Shown: positions 1 to 10,102 of the stretch, in pieces | Layout: each line of letters begins with the position of its first letter | How positions within the stretch are numbered: position 1 is the first letter of the stretch | Assembly (NCBI GenBank): GCA_011800805.1 | Contig: MPNW01000474.1 | Span: 45,858 to 63,027, forward strand | Length of the DNA: 17,170 nucleotides | Direction: 5' to 3' | DNA from: Hirudo medicinalis | Lineage: Eukaryota; Annelida; Clitellata; Hirudinida; Hirudinidae | Notes under the pieces: model-generated | Seen by the model: only the letters and a program-made list of their open reading frames with translations | What the model was told of the DNA's origin: nothing | The model's database searches: none | Translations under genes and position numbers: made by a program

Positions 1-22
1 CGCATCATCATCATCATCATCA

Positions 23-104
<82 letters not shown>
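1..104. repeat. (ATC)n trinucleotide microsatellite
   Basis: An almost pure CAT/ATC array with one interruption (a CATTCATCAT step near position 21). It starts at the window edge, so its full length is unknown. No gene is associated with it. Confidence 0.97.
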
Positions 105-105
<1 letters not shown>

Positions 106-857
106 AGACTTACCTTGAAGTAATCGCTTCAACTCAAGTTGAAAGTTCTACTTCATCCAAAAAGTTCGGAGAAAGAGATGCCATGTGGGACGTGATCAGT
201 CATTCTCAAGCAAACGAAGCCATTTTGTCTCATCGTCATCCTAAGTGCTCAGATGCTCAGACATGCCAAATGTCGGCCTCTCTTTTTCTAATTTATCATC
301 TTTGATGCGGTTCTGCTTCACTCATTGGTGGTCACGCTGTTTATTTCGTTTGCTTCAGTGTCAAACCCATCAGTCCCCATGTCATAGAAATTATCATTCA
401 TTGCTCTTAGAATAAGTCTCACACCATTCATCCATCATCGTAAGTCCGTGACTATAGTAATTGTTTCCTTCCGATGCAGGTCTTCTTCCTCCTCGAGCCA
501 CATCAGCATCTCCAGGAAATCCTCACAAGTCACGTGTGTCTATTTGTTGAACTCCACGGCTATACGTAAGCATTCGAGTAAGACAAATTCTGCACGAGGA
601 AACAAAGCAAAACAAAGCAAAACAATGCAGGGGGTGAAAAATGCTTCGTTGAATGAGGTAACGTCCGCTTCACGGAATCATAAACTGCTTAATTACTCTC
701 GAAATGAATGTTTGATGACTCCAGTCTGAGAAGTGGAATAATGCGCTTTAATGCGAACTATAACTTAATATCTGATCAAATATGTAAAGATTGTGCTTGA
801 AATATCACGTGCGGATGTGCGAAACTTGACATAACATATTATGTGAGATACAGATAC
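105..857. other. Gene-free AT-rich sequence before the first transposon
   Basis: No convincing coding sequence. The longest open frame (448-729, plus) is serine-rich low-complexity sequence with no recognisable domain. No RNA gene or clear promoter is visible. Confidence 0.6.
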
Positions 858-865
858 ATGAAGTG

Positions 866-2016
866 CAGTGGCGGATTTAGGCCATGGCCCTCATCCCCCG
901 TGATTTTTAAAATCTAAGATAAAAAATCTATTTTAATTTAAAAAAATTATTTTATTTCAATAATTTACTACTTGGGACGCAAATATTAGTTATGGTAAAG
1001 CTACTAGAATTGTCGTTGTTGATCCATTGTTGTAGTCTTATAACTTCTCAAAAATCTTTATTATTAAATAGTTAATGGTAGGTTGGGCGAGCAATCTCAA
1101 ATTTTGTAGATTATATATTGATATACTGTATATCGGGCAGACAATGATTTATGTTCAAATGTTAGAATGATTCTATTCATTTCGGCTGCATGACCATCCA
1201 CAACAACTGTCAATGAAAAGTTTTTCGAATCTCGAAAATTTAAAAACGGTCCAACGATGCTAGCTGACTGAATGTATTGACCCTTACTTACGTACATCAA
1301 GCTACATTGACTATTATACAGTGGTCGTCATATCTTTAAGAGCTCCACATTTTTTCGCATAACTTTCTTAAGTATGAAATTTATGACCTAAAATTTAGTT
1401 ATATAATTTAAATATATTTCCGAAATCTAATAATAAAGTTAAAAACGAATTTATTACATGTTTTAACAGGAAATGCAATTTGATGTGTCAATTTGTTCGT
1501 CCATATCATATATAAGATCGGTTTCAAGTAGTTGCATAATTAATATCAATGCCGTTAAGCTCCCATACCTCAAGAAAGAGGATAGACAGCTGGAATGGAC
1601 AAAACATATGGATGATTATAGGGACTTTACGGAAGTCAGTAATTATTCTAGACGAAACAAAGTTTCAAATCCATGATCTGATGGGTGCCACTGTTACTGG
1701 CATGATTTAGAGATGGAGCAAGAGGTTTATTACAGTAGAAAATTTGGAAAGTTTCCATGATGGTATGGAGAGGATTTTCATGCGGTCAGACAGAATTAGC
1801 TTTTCTGAGAGGAAAACAGCTGAGAGGAAAATTTGAATATAAAAGACCTGAAACCGTTTCATAATTAAATTTTTAAAGATTAAAAATAAACAACAAGCAA
1901 AATGGCTATAAAATATGGCTTATATATACATCAGCAAGCGGTTTAGGGATTGACCCGTTGGGGTCTAGGTTCCAGAATGCGCCCCCCCCCGCCAAAGTAT
2001 TCTAGATCCGCCCCTG
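866..2016. mobile_element. Non-autonomous hAT-type DNA transposon, 1,151 bp
   Basis: The left end reads CAGTGGCGGATTTAGG. The right end, read as reverse complement, is CAGGGGCGGATCTAGA, giving an imperfect terminal inverted repeat of the CAGnGGCGGAT class known from hAT elements. The element is flanked by a perfect 8-bp direct repeat, ATGAAGTG, at 858-865 and 2017-2024; 8 bp is the target-duplication length of the hAT superfamily. No open frame inside resembles a transposase: the longest ones (1097-1300 minus, 1473-1676 plus) are 67 codons and match nothing I recognise. It therefore looks like a deletion derivative mobilised in trans. A run of nine C bases lies just inside the right end. The superfamily call rests on ends and duplication length, not on protein. 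Confidence 0.85.
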
Positions 2017-2024
2017 ATGAAGTG

Positions 2025-3823
2025 TAATCATGGACCATCACCATCGATAAAGTAATTTCAAATGCAATTTTGAGATCCTGATATTCGTCAGTATTATCCA
2101 ACATTTTCATTCTATTTGGTCAATTCTTACGAAACCATTTCGCTGAAAGGTCTTTCAATGGAGTTCTTTAGAGAAGCCGTCAACAATGTCCGAAGTTTCA
2201 TTTTTCAAGTAAAAAGCCACGATATGATTGGACAATGGCATTATAGAAAAAGTAGGAGGAAATGTTTGCAGGAAGTTCACTCCGCGTTGTGAGTTGTTTT
2301 TGCAGCTAATTGAGTTAAACATCTCCATCACGTATCACTCCGCCGAACTCTTTTATCTAGATTTGCCTTTCTTTCGCTAATACTCCGGCAACACAAGGTC
2401 AAAAGCTATTGGGCCGTTCGGAAAAAAAGTGTGACTTATTATCGGGAATGATATTTTGATAATTGCATTTAAAGGTCGTCTGTAATTGGGTTTCGTATGT
2501 TTTAAGGGCCAATCAGGACCGGCAGAGTCTACTGGGATACGAAAATGTTGATCAATCAAGGAAAACATACAAATCACAAATCATACAAACCCTGCTGGCC
2601 AACAATTACTATCAGTGATATGTTGCAAGAGTCGTTCAATTTACATGGTTGATGATGATGACGACACGATAATGATGATGATGAATGATAATTTTGAGGT
2701 AAAATTGTCATTAAAATCTAAAATGGTGCTTGGTGCCGACAAAATGGTTCAAAGACACACTTTTAACAAACTTTAATGAGGTCTCATTACAAGTTCATTA
2801 ATAACTTATCACAGTATTATTATTTATCTTCATCCGATCGAAGCATATATGCTTCGGATATTGTGAAATTTTTCCGTAGTTTTAAACCTTTTAAAATTGA
2901 ATACAAAAAAAAATTTCCCGCCTTTATTTGGATTTATTCTTCAATTCGAAGCTTTCACTCACTAATTCGTTCGCATTTGTATCGTGTCGGCAAATAAAGC
3001 AAAACGAAATGAGCTCCACGAATGAAAGGCTGCTTTAAAGCTGTTTTTTTTTAATTTCACGAGTCTCTTTGCTTCATTCCAATCACCTTCCATTTAAAAA
3101 CCTGTCGCATGTAGAGTCATTTCATTCATTTGGAGCTTAATTCCATCGGAAGTAGATTCTGGAGACCACTCAATTTCGTCTCCGAAGTAAACGCTGCACT
3201 GAATAAATTCGTGACCCTTATTGGCTCCTCACCAAGCAATATGCAGGTTCTCAAGTAGTTAAACGCCTCTAACACGCTCCAACAATGTTTCTCGGACAAC
3301 TTATTGCGCGCCAAATCTTTAATGCGATCTGAGTGCAGAAAAAAAATATTGAAATAGGAAGGAGTTATTTTTGAGATTTGAAATTTTTATCTGAAAAATG
3401 CTTCAGAAAAATGCCTGTCATAGGATCAAAGTTTCATTGCGAGGCCCATGGAGGATAAGTTATTTTCGCGGTTGGTTGAACACTCACTCAATCATGATTC
3501 TCATCACTCTCTGATTGCCTCCAAAAAGCAGAATCTTTCTCACTTCAAAGGCCTCAATCACCAAAAACTTTCAGACTTCGAAACCGAGGAAGCTTCAATT
3601 GTTGCCAATGAAACTGTTGAATTAATGAAAATGTTATTCGTTTCATTTGAAAGGTATAAATAAAATTCTAATTCTTGCTTCTCTTATCAGTGTTGCTCCG
3701 ACAACAACAACAAAATTTAATTAAATTCTTAAATTCTTGTCCAATTAAATTTGTTATATTAATTTCATGTTTATCGTTTAGCGAAAAAAACAAAATAGAC
3801 GAATCGCTTAATTGAAGCGCTGC
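2025..3823. other. Intergenic stretch, no secure gene; short GAT-rich patch
   Basis: A GATGATGATGACGACACGATAATGATG patch lies near 2649-2692. Two short open frames are protein-like but unsupported. One is 3448-3663 (plus, ATG in a GCCCATGG context, 71 residues, charged, no domain). The other is an open stretch at 3126-3328 on the minus strand, preceded by a good splice-acceptor-like tract. Neither is called as a gene. A possible ATTAAA polyadenylation variant on the minus strand (3716-3721) lies beyond the minisatellite downstream of the receptor gene. Confidence 0.5.
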
Positions 3824-4228
3824 ATAATTACAATACAAATTACAACATAATTACAACATAAATTACAACATAAATTACAACATAATTACAACACAAATTA
3901 CAACATAAATTGCAACATAAATTACAACATAAATTACAACATAATTACAACACAAATTACAACATAAATTGCAACATAAATTGCAACATAAATTACAACA
4001 TAATTACAACATAATTACAACATAAATTACAACATAATTACAACATAAATTACAACATAATTACAACATAAATTACAACATAAGTTGCAACTTAAATTCA
4101 CAACACAAATTACAACATAAATTGCAACTTAAATTCACAACACAAATTACAACATAAATTACAACATAAATTGCAACTTAAATTCACAACACAAATTACA
4201 ATATTATTACAACATAATTACAACATAA
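3824..4228. repeat. AT-rich minisatellite with 11/12-bp units
   Basis: About 35 tandem copies of ACATAATTACA (11 bp) and ACATAAATTACA (12 bp), with variants carrying TTGCAA, CACAAATT or CTTAAATTCACA. The variants are ordered. The left third repeats in blocks of about 59 bp, the middle alternates 11- and 12-bp units as a 23-bp dimer, and the right third repeats a block of about 36 bp built from GCAACTTAAATTCACAACAC plus plain units. The array ends 237 bp beyond the receptor stop codon, so it could lie in the 3' untranslated region or just outside the gene. Confidence 0.95.
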
Positions 4229-4465
4229 AGCATGCAACAGATGGACGGCAGTCCATTAAGAAACGCCATGCGATCCTCTTCATTCGATATGCGACTTCAT
4301 TGTTCCACTCCATTCGCAGAGCAAATAATTTCTCAAGAGAAAATATTTGACGGAACTGGAAGTTGTAAAAGTAACAAACGAAACGAACTCACGAATGTTC
4401 AGAGTGCTATTGCTACTTCTTCATCGCAGTTGGTAGGTTGAGTCTGTTGTTGGAAACCGAACTGC

Positions 4466-5674
4466 TCACTCCGAGATGGTTGGCCTCCAATCTGTCCTCC
4501 AGCTGACAGCTCCTGTTCGGTGGGGTGAAGTTTTGCATCGGCATGGCGCCTCATGGTGTCTGTACTTTCTGCCGCAGATGCGAACCATGAAGGTGCTCAG
4601 AACCTTCTTGAAGGCGTCTCTGAACTGACGATTGAAGACGCCGTAGATGACAGGGTTCATGGTGCTGTTGACGTATCCCAGCCACGTGAAAACACCGAAG
4701 ACCAGTGGAGGAACGCAGCGGCAGAAAGCCCCGACCACGTTCACGGTGAAGAACGGAACCCAACAGACGAGGAACACCCCCATGATGATGCCGAGGGTGA
4801 TGGCGGCCTTGTGGTCCGAGGTTTTGTAGAGGCTGGTAGTAGTGGTTGAGGTTCCGCACTGTTGCACCTGCGTTGCAGATGACGAAAACTTGGTTGTCAT
4901 CTTGATGTGTGTCACATGGCGACGAGCATATTGAAGCAGTCGGTAGTAGATGAGGGTCATGGCGAGACAGGGCAAGTAGAAACTGATCGTGGACGACACC
5001 ACGGCGTACACCGGGTTCAACTCCAGCTGACAGACACCCTCCGGTTCTGCATAGAAGTGAGAGGTCGTGATATCCTGCGATGGCTGTACACCACTAGTTG
5101 AGATGTCGCTATTGAGATTCAAGTCTGACAAGCCGAGCTTGTGCCAATCCAGTTGAATGGGTAGGAATGATATGAGTGCAGACATGACCCAAATAACTGC
5201 AACGACGAAAAGAACCCTAAAGTGATCCACCCAGGCGTCGTAATGCAGTGGGCTCCGAATGTGCAGGTACCTGTCCAGACTGACTGCACACAGGTTCAGA
5301 ATCGAAGCCGTTGAGCACATGACATCAGCCGACATCCAGATCTTACAGAAACTCGGACCAAAGGACCACTTTCCTAGAACATCGTTGATCATGGCAAAGG
5401 TCATGACGAAGCAAGCTACGAACGTATCTGCCATTGCCAAGCTGACGAGGAAGTAATTGCCAGCCTTTCTCAGATTTCTGTCGGTCAGAATTGCTACGAT
5501 AACGAGGATGTTCCCTGCTACAGCTGTAACGATGAAGACGCACAAGACGATGGCAATGATGATCTGATCCAAACCCAGAAGAAACCAGGTGTCGTCAGCC
5601 ACCCCGAACTCGACACAGGGCCGGGAGACATTTGCACTCAAGGACAGGTTGTTCTGATCCCCCGTGGAACTCAT
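4466..5674 (-). CDS. Dop1R1: D1-like dopamine receptor (invertebrate Dop1R1 type), class A GPCR
   Basis: A 402-residue seven-helix receptor with all class A landmarks: N55 in the GN of helix 1, D83 (LAMAD) in helix 2, amine-binding D117 and DRY at 134-136 in helix 3, W162 in helix 4, serines 227, 228 and 231 plus P235 in helix 5, CWVP at 304-307 in helix 6, and NPVIY at 340-344 in helix 7. C110 and C215 should form the extracellular disulfide. The serine triad with D117 fits catecholamine binding. YAVVSSTISFYLPC and DHKAAITLGIIMGVF match insect Dop1R1 closely, and SFLPIQLDWHK resembles vertebrate D1. Family knowledge predicts Gs coupling and raised cAMP at the plasma membrane. N9 and N15 are glycosylation sequons; cysteines at 367, 378 and 380 are palmitoylation candidates. 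The coding region has no intron. An in-frame TGA at 5698-5696 with no other in-frame ATG after it fixes the start at 5674. A beta-like octopamine receptor is the main alternative. Confidence 0.93.
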   Translation of the reverse strand: MSSTGDQNNLSLSANVSRPCVEFGVADDTWFLLGLDQIIIAIVLCVFIVTAVAGNILVIVAILTDRNLRKAGNYFLVSLAMADTFVACFVMTFAMINDVLGKWSFGPSFCKIWMSADVMCSTASILNLCAVSLDRYLHIRSPLHYDAWVDHFRVLFVVAVIWVMSALISFLPIQLDWHKLGLSDLNLNSDISTSGVQPSQDITTSHFYAEPEGVCQLELNPVYAVVSSTISFYLPCLAMTLIYYRLLQYARRHVTHIKMTTKFSSSATQVQQCGTSTTTTSLYKTSDHKAAITLGIIMGVFLVCWVPFFTVNVVGAFCRCVPPLVFGVFTWLGYVNSTMNPVIYGVFNRQFRDAFKKVLSTFMVRICGRKYRHHEAPCRCKTSPHRTGAVSWRTDWRPTISE

Positions 5675-5704
5675 TCCTTCATCTCGGTCGGTCGTTCATT
5701 TCAT
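5671..5704 (-). promoter_or_regulatory. Three chained upstream ORFs overlapping the receptor start
   Basis: On the minus strand, ATGs at 5704, 5699 and 5682 open ORFs of 2, 6 and 3 codons (ATG AAA TGA; M-N-D-R-P-R stop; M-K-E stop). Each stop TGA overlaps the next ATG as ATGA, and the third stop (5673-5671) overlaps the receptor ATG at 5674-5672. Positions at -3 are C, G, G and G for the four ATGs. Such tiny ORFs usually restrict translation of the main frame through leaky scanning or reinitiation. This assumes the stretch is in the mature 5' untranslated region, which the sequence alone cannot show. Confidence 0.5.
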
Positions 5705-5931
5705 TCGCGAGGATAGGTTGCGCATTTACAATTGAATCGGTCATCATTGAACTAACTGTATCATCTGATTCTAAATTTCAAACTGAATTCCTAGAATAAT
5801 AATATTTGGAAATAATGAATAATCGATACTCATTTGACGCGCTTTCACGAAAATATGCCAATTGACTTATAAACAATTTACCGTTGAAACTAAAACATGG
5901 AAAGAAATAATGTTAAAAACATTACTTTGTT

Positions 5932-6042
5932 GAGGCCCCTTTTCTTCACCTGAGAGGTCACAGAATGACGGGGTCTTAAAAATCAGAATCGGTAGTTCTA
6001 AATTTCCTGAGAGTCCTCGTCATGTGGACTCGCAGGGGCCTC
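5932..6042. repeat. Short inverted repeat GAGGCCCCT / AGGGGCCTC
   Basis: Perfect 9-bp inverted arms at 5932-5940 and 6034-6042 enclose about 93 bp, which itself contains the direct repeat CCTGAGAG twice. It could be a tiny transposon-like unit or a chance palindrome. No target duplication is evident. Confidence 0.35.
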
Positions 6043-6255
6043 CTCCCTCTTTTAAGCTACCCACGCATCTAGCGCTCTGAAGAAATTGTAAGAATATGCT
6101 CTGGAAATGTTTCTCTTGCTTTGAAGTTCAGATGACGGTTATGGTTGAGTGAATTATGATGGTACGTGGTTTATAGTTGGTTGATTCTTTAGGAGTTTAG
6201 TTGAGGATGGTGTTTATTTTTAACATTTTACGCGCTGCTTTGGTGATTTAATGAA

Positions 6256-6312
6256 AATGAATGAATGAATGAACGAATGAACGAATGAACGAACGAACGA
6301 ACGAATGAATGA
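6256..6312. repeat. (GAAT/GAAC)n tetranucleotide microsatellite
   Basis: About 13 tetranucleotide units that pass from GAAT to mixed GAAT/GAAC to pure GAAC and back to GAAT, a pattern expected from point changes spread by slippage. Confidence 0.93.
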
Positions 6313-7284
6313 TGGATACTTCCCTTTGAATGGATGAAATAATTTCTCTCGTGCAACTCACCTGGTAAGCTGCAGGGAAAAGAGGATCTCTGGTGTTTAA
6401 TTTCAACTTTTAATCTTTTGTCCTTTTGTGAAACGACATTAATATTGGTTATTTAAGTTTTATTTTGAAATATTTTAACAAATATTACATTTTGTCTTTA
6501 AATGAAAAGCACTCAGCGACCTTATTTAACGCTTAAAAATGATGTTTTAATAAATCGACAAAATATGGAATTCAATTTCAAACCTTTCGATTGTCCAACG
6601 CAACGAATCTGAAACATTTTGAGATGTACAATTTTGAAAGGTAAAAATTATGGTTTACTTCAGAATAATTAAGAAATAATCCAGATTAATTATGACATAA
6701 TTCAGAATCCTCGGTCCTTACAATCCTCGGTGTAAGCGGTCCTTACAGAAAAAACATGAAAAGTGCATTCAAAAACCGTTTCAATGGAAGTGCCTGGCAT
6801 TTGAAATACGTGCAGGTTGTTCCAGTGTTTAGTGGAGTATTTCAAGATTGACTCTATCGTTACGTTGAAGCCCACGAGACTTTTACGATCATAATCATCT
6901 CTAATTGGCCAATAACCAGAGTAATATTTCATTTTAAAGTTTTATTTTATGGAAAATAACAAAAAATTGATTTTTTTTCTAAGATTTTCTTTTGGCTGAA
7001 AATTTAACTCTGCATGTTTCATTTAGTTTGTCGTTTGCAAAATAATGAAAATAGAAAACATGAATTATTGAATATTTTAAATATTGAAGTCGATATTAAA
7101 TTAATATTTTAATGGCGTGAAGGTGGAGAGTGCGCAGTGGATGGAGTCCTTCAAATTGAATGAAATCGAATCAACCTGGATGACTGCCCTCGTATTGGCC
7201 TCTTTAAACCTGCATATGAACTCACCCTGCTGAGTAATTCATCATCTTCATTCATTCATTTGCTCCAACAATCATTCATTCATG

Positions 7285-7313
7285 TGTTCGTTCGTTCGTT
7301 CGTTCGTTTGTTC
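7285..7313. repeat. (GTTC)n tetranucleotide microsatellite
   Basis: About seven GTTC units, the reverse complement of the GAAC core at 6270-6303, flanked by ATTC/CATT units. Confidence 0.9.
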
Positions 7314-7379
7314 ACTCATTAATTATTAATTCATTCACTCTATTAACCTTTTTAATGATCTTTTACTTGGGAGGCTTAT

Positions 7380-7414
7380 TACAAGTATACAAGGGTACAA
7401 GTACAAGTACAAGG
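7380..7414. repeat. TACAAG short tandem repeat
   Basis: Five TACAAG units, some separated by one or two bases. Nothing coding overlaps it. Confidence 0.8.
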
Positions 7415-8730
7415 CTCAAGTGTGAGACTTCAGCTTTGACCAAAAAGGTGATCAATTGGACTCAGTAGGAAAAGTGATCGATATGATAATTGTTGCTGTT
7501 GTTGCTAATTAATTGTTGTCCATTGCTTGCTTTAATAACGGAACATTGCGTTCAAAGACCCCATCTTGGGAATCAACCGACCAATCGGATAGGAGGGTAG
7601 GATTATCTCGTTTGGGAAATCCCTTGGCTATTAATATTAATAACCTTTAAGGTTCCACCAATCAGAGTAAACTAATTAAAATCATTTCTAAACTTAGAAC
7701 GAAATATCCCGATCCAAATAACACCTGAAATCGAGTAAAACCTCGGAAATGTTTGCTCGGAGCAGAAAAAGAAAGTGCATAAAACTCCTTCGAGGCAAAC
7801 CCCAATTTAGGAGGAAATGAATTGAATTTGTGCTTCTCCTTTCCATTTCATCCTTCCATCACGGTTGAACCGGTCTCATGTTGAAGCCACAGGTCTGACA
7901 GAACGGTCTTTGATCTGCAATGGTGGAAGGAGTTCGAAAGTTTCAAGGACTGAATGTGACGAGAAGAAGCACCTAATTTTATTACAATTAAATCAGCTTA
8001 AATAAATAGATTAATTAAACTATTTAAAATAAATGTTAATCTTTTTAAATTGTATCGAAGTATCAAAGATCAATGCTCGTGTAAGATGCAAACATCAATA
8101 AGCAGATTAAGCAATAAGTCTTGAAGTGTCAAGCAAGCACACCTGTAACTTAATCTATCCAGGTAGTTTGGAGGCTATTAAACATTGAACGTCCAATGGA
8201 TGATGACTGACTATAAAAGGCTTCCTTGGGAAGATTATGAGCTCATTTATGAAGGGTTCACTTGCATCGAGAATCTCGACATCATATCCGGACTCCTTCA
8301 CCTTTAATCTAATCAACCATTTCTATCAAAGTTTCCGGCAAAAACGCCACATTCTCGGATCATCTTCTCTTAGAGTTCACCACCTCCCACGTTAGACCTC
8401 CCTGGTCAGTCAAGAAGCAAGTCAAGAAAATAGTAAAAGTAAACTGGGCTTTCCAATGACCTTGAAACGGCATCAGCGACTCTAGTGGCTGCTGAAACAG
8501 ACGTTGAGACTTACTCCTCATCACTTGATTAAGAGTTAATACGACTGATGAATGCCCATGAACCCTCAGATCTCTTAAGATAAAATAAGTCGGTCAGCTC
8601 AGAATTGGCTATCTGACAGTGCCAGGACTGCCAGAAATCTTATCGCCGACTAGAAAGAGAGTACCAATGCACCAAATCGGCAACCACCAAGCAAGAACTT
8701 AAACTCGCCAGGCAGCTGTTCAACAAAATC

Positions 8731-9165
8731 GTGCTTCAATCACGTACTGATCACCTGAAGATTGAGCTGTCCAACAGTTCAGCTAATCCACGACTCCTAT
8801 GGCATAACCTCAACAATACATTGCATTCGAACACATCACACAACTACTCTCCGGATGAATGTCAGCAGATGTATTCCCAGTTTAGAACGTTCTTTAAGGA
8901 AAAAATCGATAAAATTCGCGCTTCTATTTTATTCACCCTCTCCCAGGCTGGTCCGCCCCCCTCTGGACCTCGCCTCCATAACGGCCCAGTGATGAGCTCT
9001 TTCAGCCCTGTAACATCTGACGAAGTGAGGAAACTGATCTCCTCATTACCTAACAAGTCAGTCATTAAGCGTTTCTCCTTCATCTTCTCTCTTCTAATAG
9101 CCAAAATCGCCAATCTTTCTTTCAACGACTGCATATTTCATATAGGGATACCACCCTCAAGATAA
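8731..9165 (+). pseudogene. Linker to early reverse-transcriptase fragment of the retrotransposon
   Basis: The longest intact piece of the dead polyprotein, 145 codons. It carries the NPRLLWHNLNN linker motif and the start of the reverse-transcriptase region (SDEVRKLISSLPNKS). It ends at a stop because of a frameshift near 9145, after which the homologous frame continues as TTLKITQVLKKPDLDP. The same frame is open upstream of 8731 for about 117 bases, so 8731 is not a real start. Confidence 0.75.
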
Positions 9166-9649
9166 CACAGGTCTTAAAAAAACCTGACCTTGACCCACTG
9201 AATCCCTCTAACTACAGGCCTATCTATAATCTCACTACCTTCTCCAAAATAATCGAACTCCTTGCTTTGCACCGCATTCGTCCTCATCTCTTATCAAATA
9301 AGAACCACTCCAGCTATCAATCAGCTTATCGCTGTGGCCATTCCACGGAGGCAGCCCTTCTCCATACCATAGACGATATCACCTCAGCCAGCAACAACGG
9401 ATGCACAATGTTGGTCACTCTTGACCTATTCGACACCGTCGACCATGGCTCCTCCTCCGGCGCCTTGATGATGAATTCGCCATCAGAGTCTCAGCACTTT
9501 CATGGCTGAAATCGTACCTCAGCGGCAGGAAACAGTTTATCAAACTAGGTGAGAGTTCAACTGACCTCTTCTCACTAAATGTTGGAGTTCCCGAAGGATC
9601 TGTTCTTGGACCCATTCTCTTCACGACTTGCACATCCTTAATTGGTGAC

Positions 9650-9964
9650 TTGGTTTCTGACTTTGGATACAGTTACCATCTGTATGCAGATGACACCAGC
9701 ATTCATGTGCCTGTGTCCTTCATCAACACGACGGCTGATCTACAAAAGGCCAATGAATGCATCCAGAAAATTCAGCAGTTAAACCAGTTAAAACTGTTAA
9801 ACCAGTTGCAGTTGACAGGAACACCATGCTACGTTTCCAACACTCTCTCCGCGCACTCACATGCCAGGAGTCTGAGATCGGAGTCCTCGAACTTCCTCAA
9901 CATTCCCATTCCGAGGAATAAGTTCGAAGCAAAGTCCTTCAAGTTCTCCGCCCCTCGGACATAG
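9650..9964 (+). pseudogene. Catalytic-core to C-terminal fragment of the retrotransposon
   Basis: This frame is already open from about 9455 (RRLDDEFAIRVSALSWLKSY) and carries GVPEGSVLGP and YADDTS, the reverse-transcriptase active-site region. Soon after YADD the sequence jumps to the C-terminal IPRNKFEAKSFKFSAPRT block, so the intervening thumb region is largely missing. It stops at a TAG where relatives have a tryptophan codon. A run of ten C bases near 9988 disturbs the frame further. Confidence 0.75.
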
Positions 9965-10102
9965 AATGACCTACCCCTACAACTCAGCCCCCCCCCCTGA
10001 TTCGTTCAGCCTCTTCAAAGGTAACCTCAAGACCCACCTTTTCCCACAGCAGCGAAGGACGAAGCGCCCCTGACGCTCACGTTTATGGTTACAAATGACC
10101 AT

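Larger units (their letters stand above)
5705..8269. other. Gene-free region upstream of the receptor gene
   Basis: AT-rich, with simple repeats (listed separately) and no recognised gene. The only notable open frame is 6702-6932 (minus, 76 codons from an ATG, no domain recognised). The receptor promoter should lie in the first part of this region, but I see no convincing TATA element there. Confidence 0.55.

Noticed and set aside
448..729. 93-codon plus-strand frame
   Set aside because: Serine-rich start from a TCTTCCTCC tract, no domain, and a non-ATG start.
3448..3663. 71-codon plus-strand frame starting at an ATG in good context
   Set aside because: No domain, no homologue recognised and no promoter or splice context; a frame this short is expected by chance.
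3824..4228. Regularly spaced repeats that might suggest a CRISPR array
   Set aside because: The repeats are contiguous 11/12-bp units with no unique spacers, in a eukaryotic genome.
8212..8219. TATAAAAG on the plus strand about 60 bp before the retrotransposon remnant
   Set aside because: The element is 5'-truncated inside the endonuclease domain, so this cannot be its native promoter, and no gene follows.
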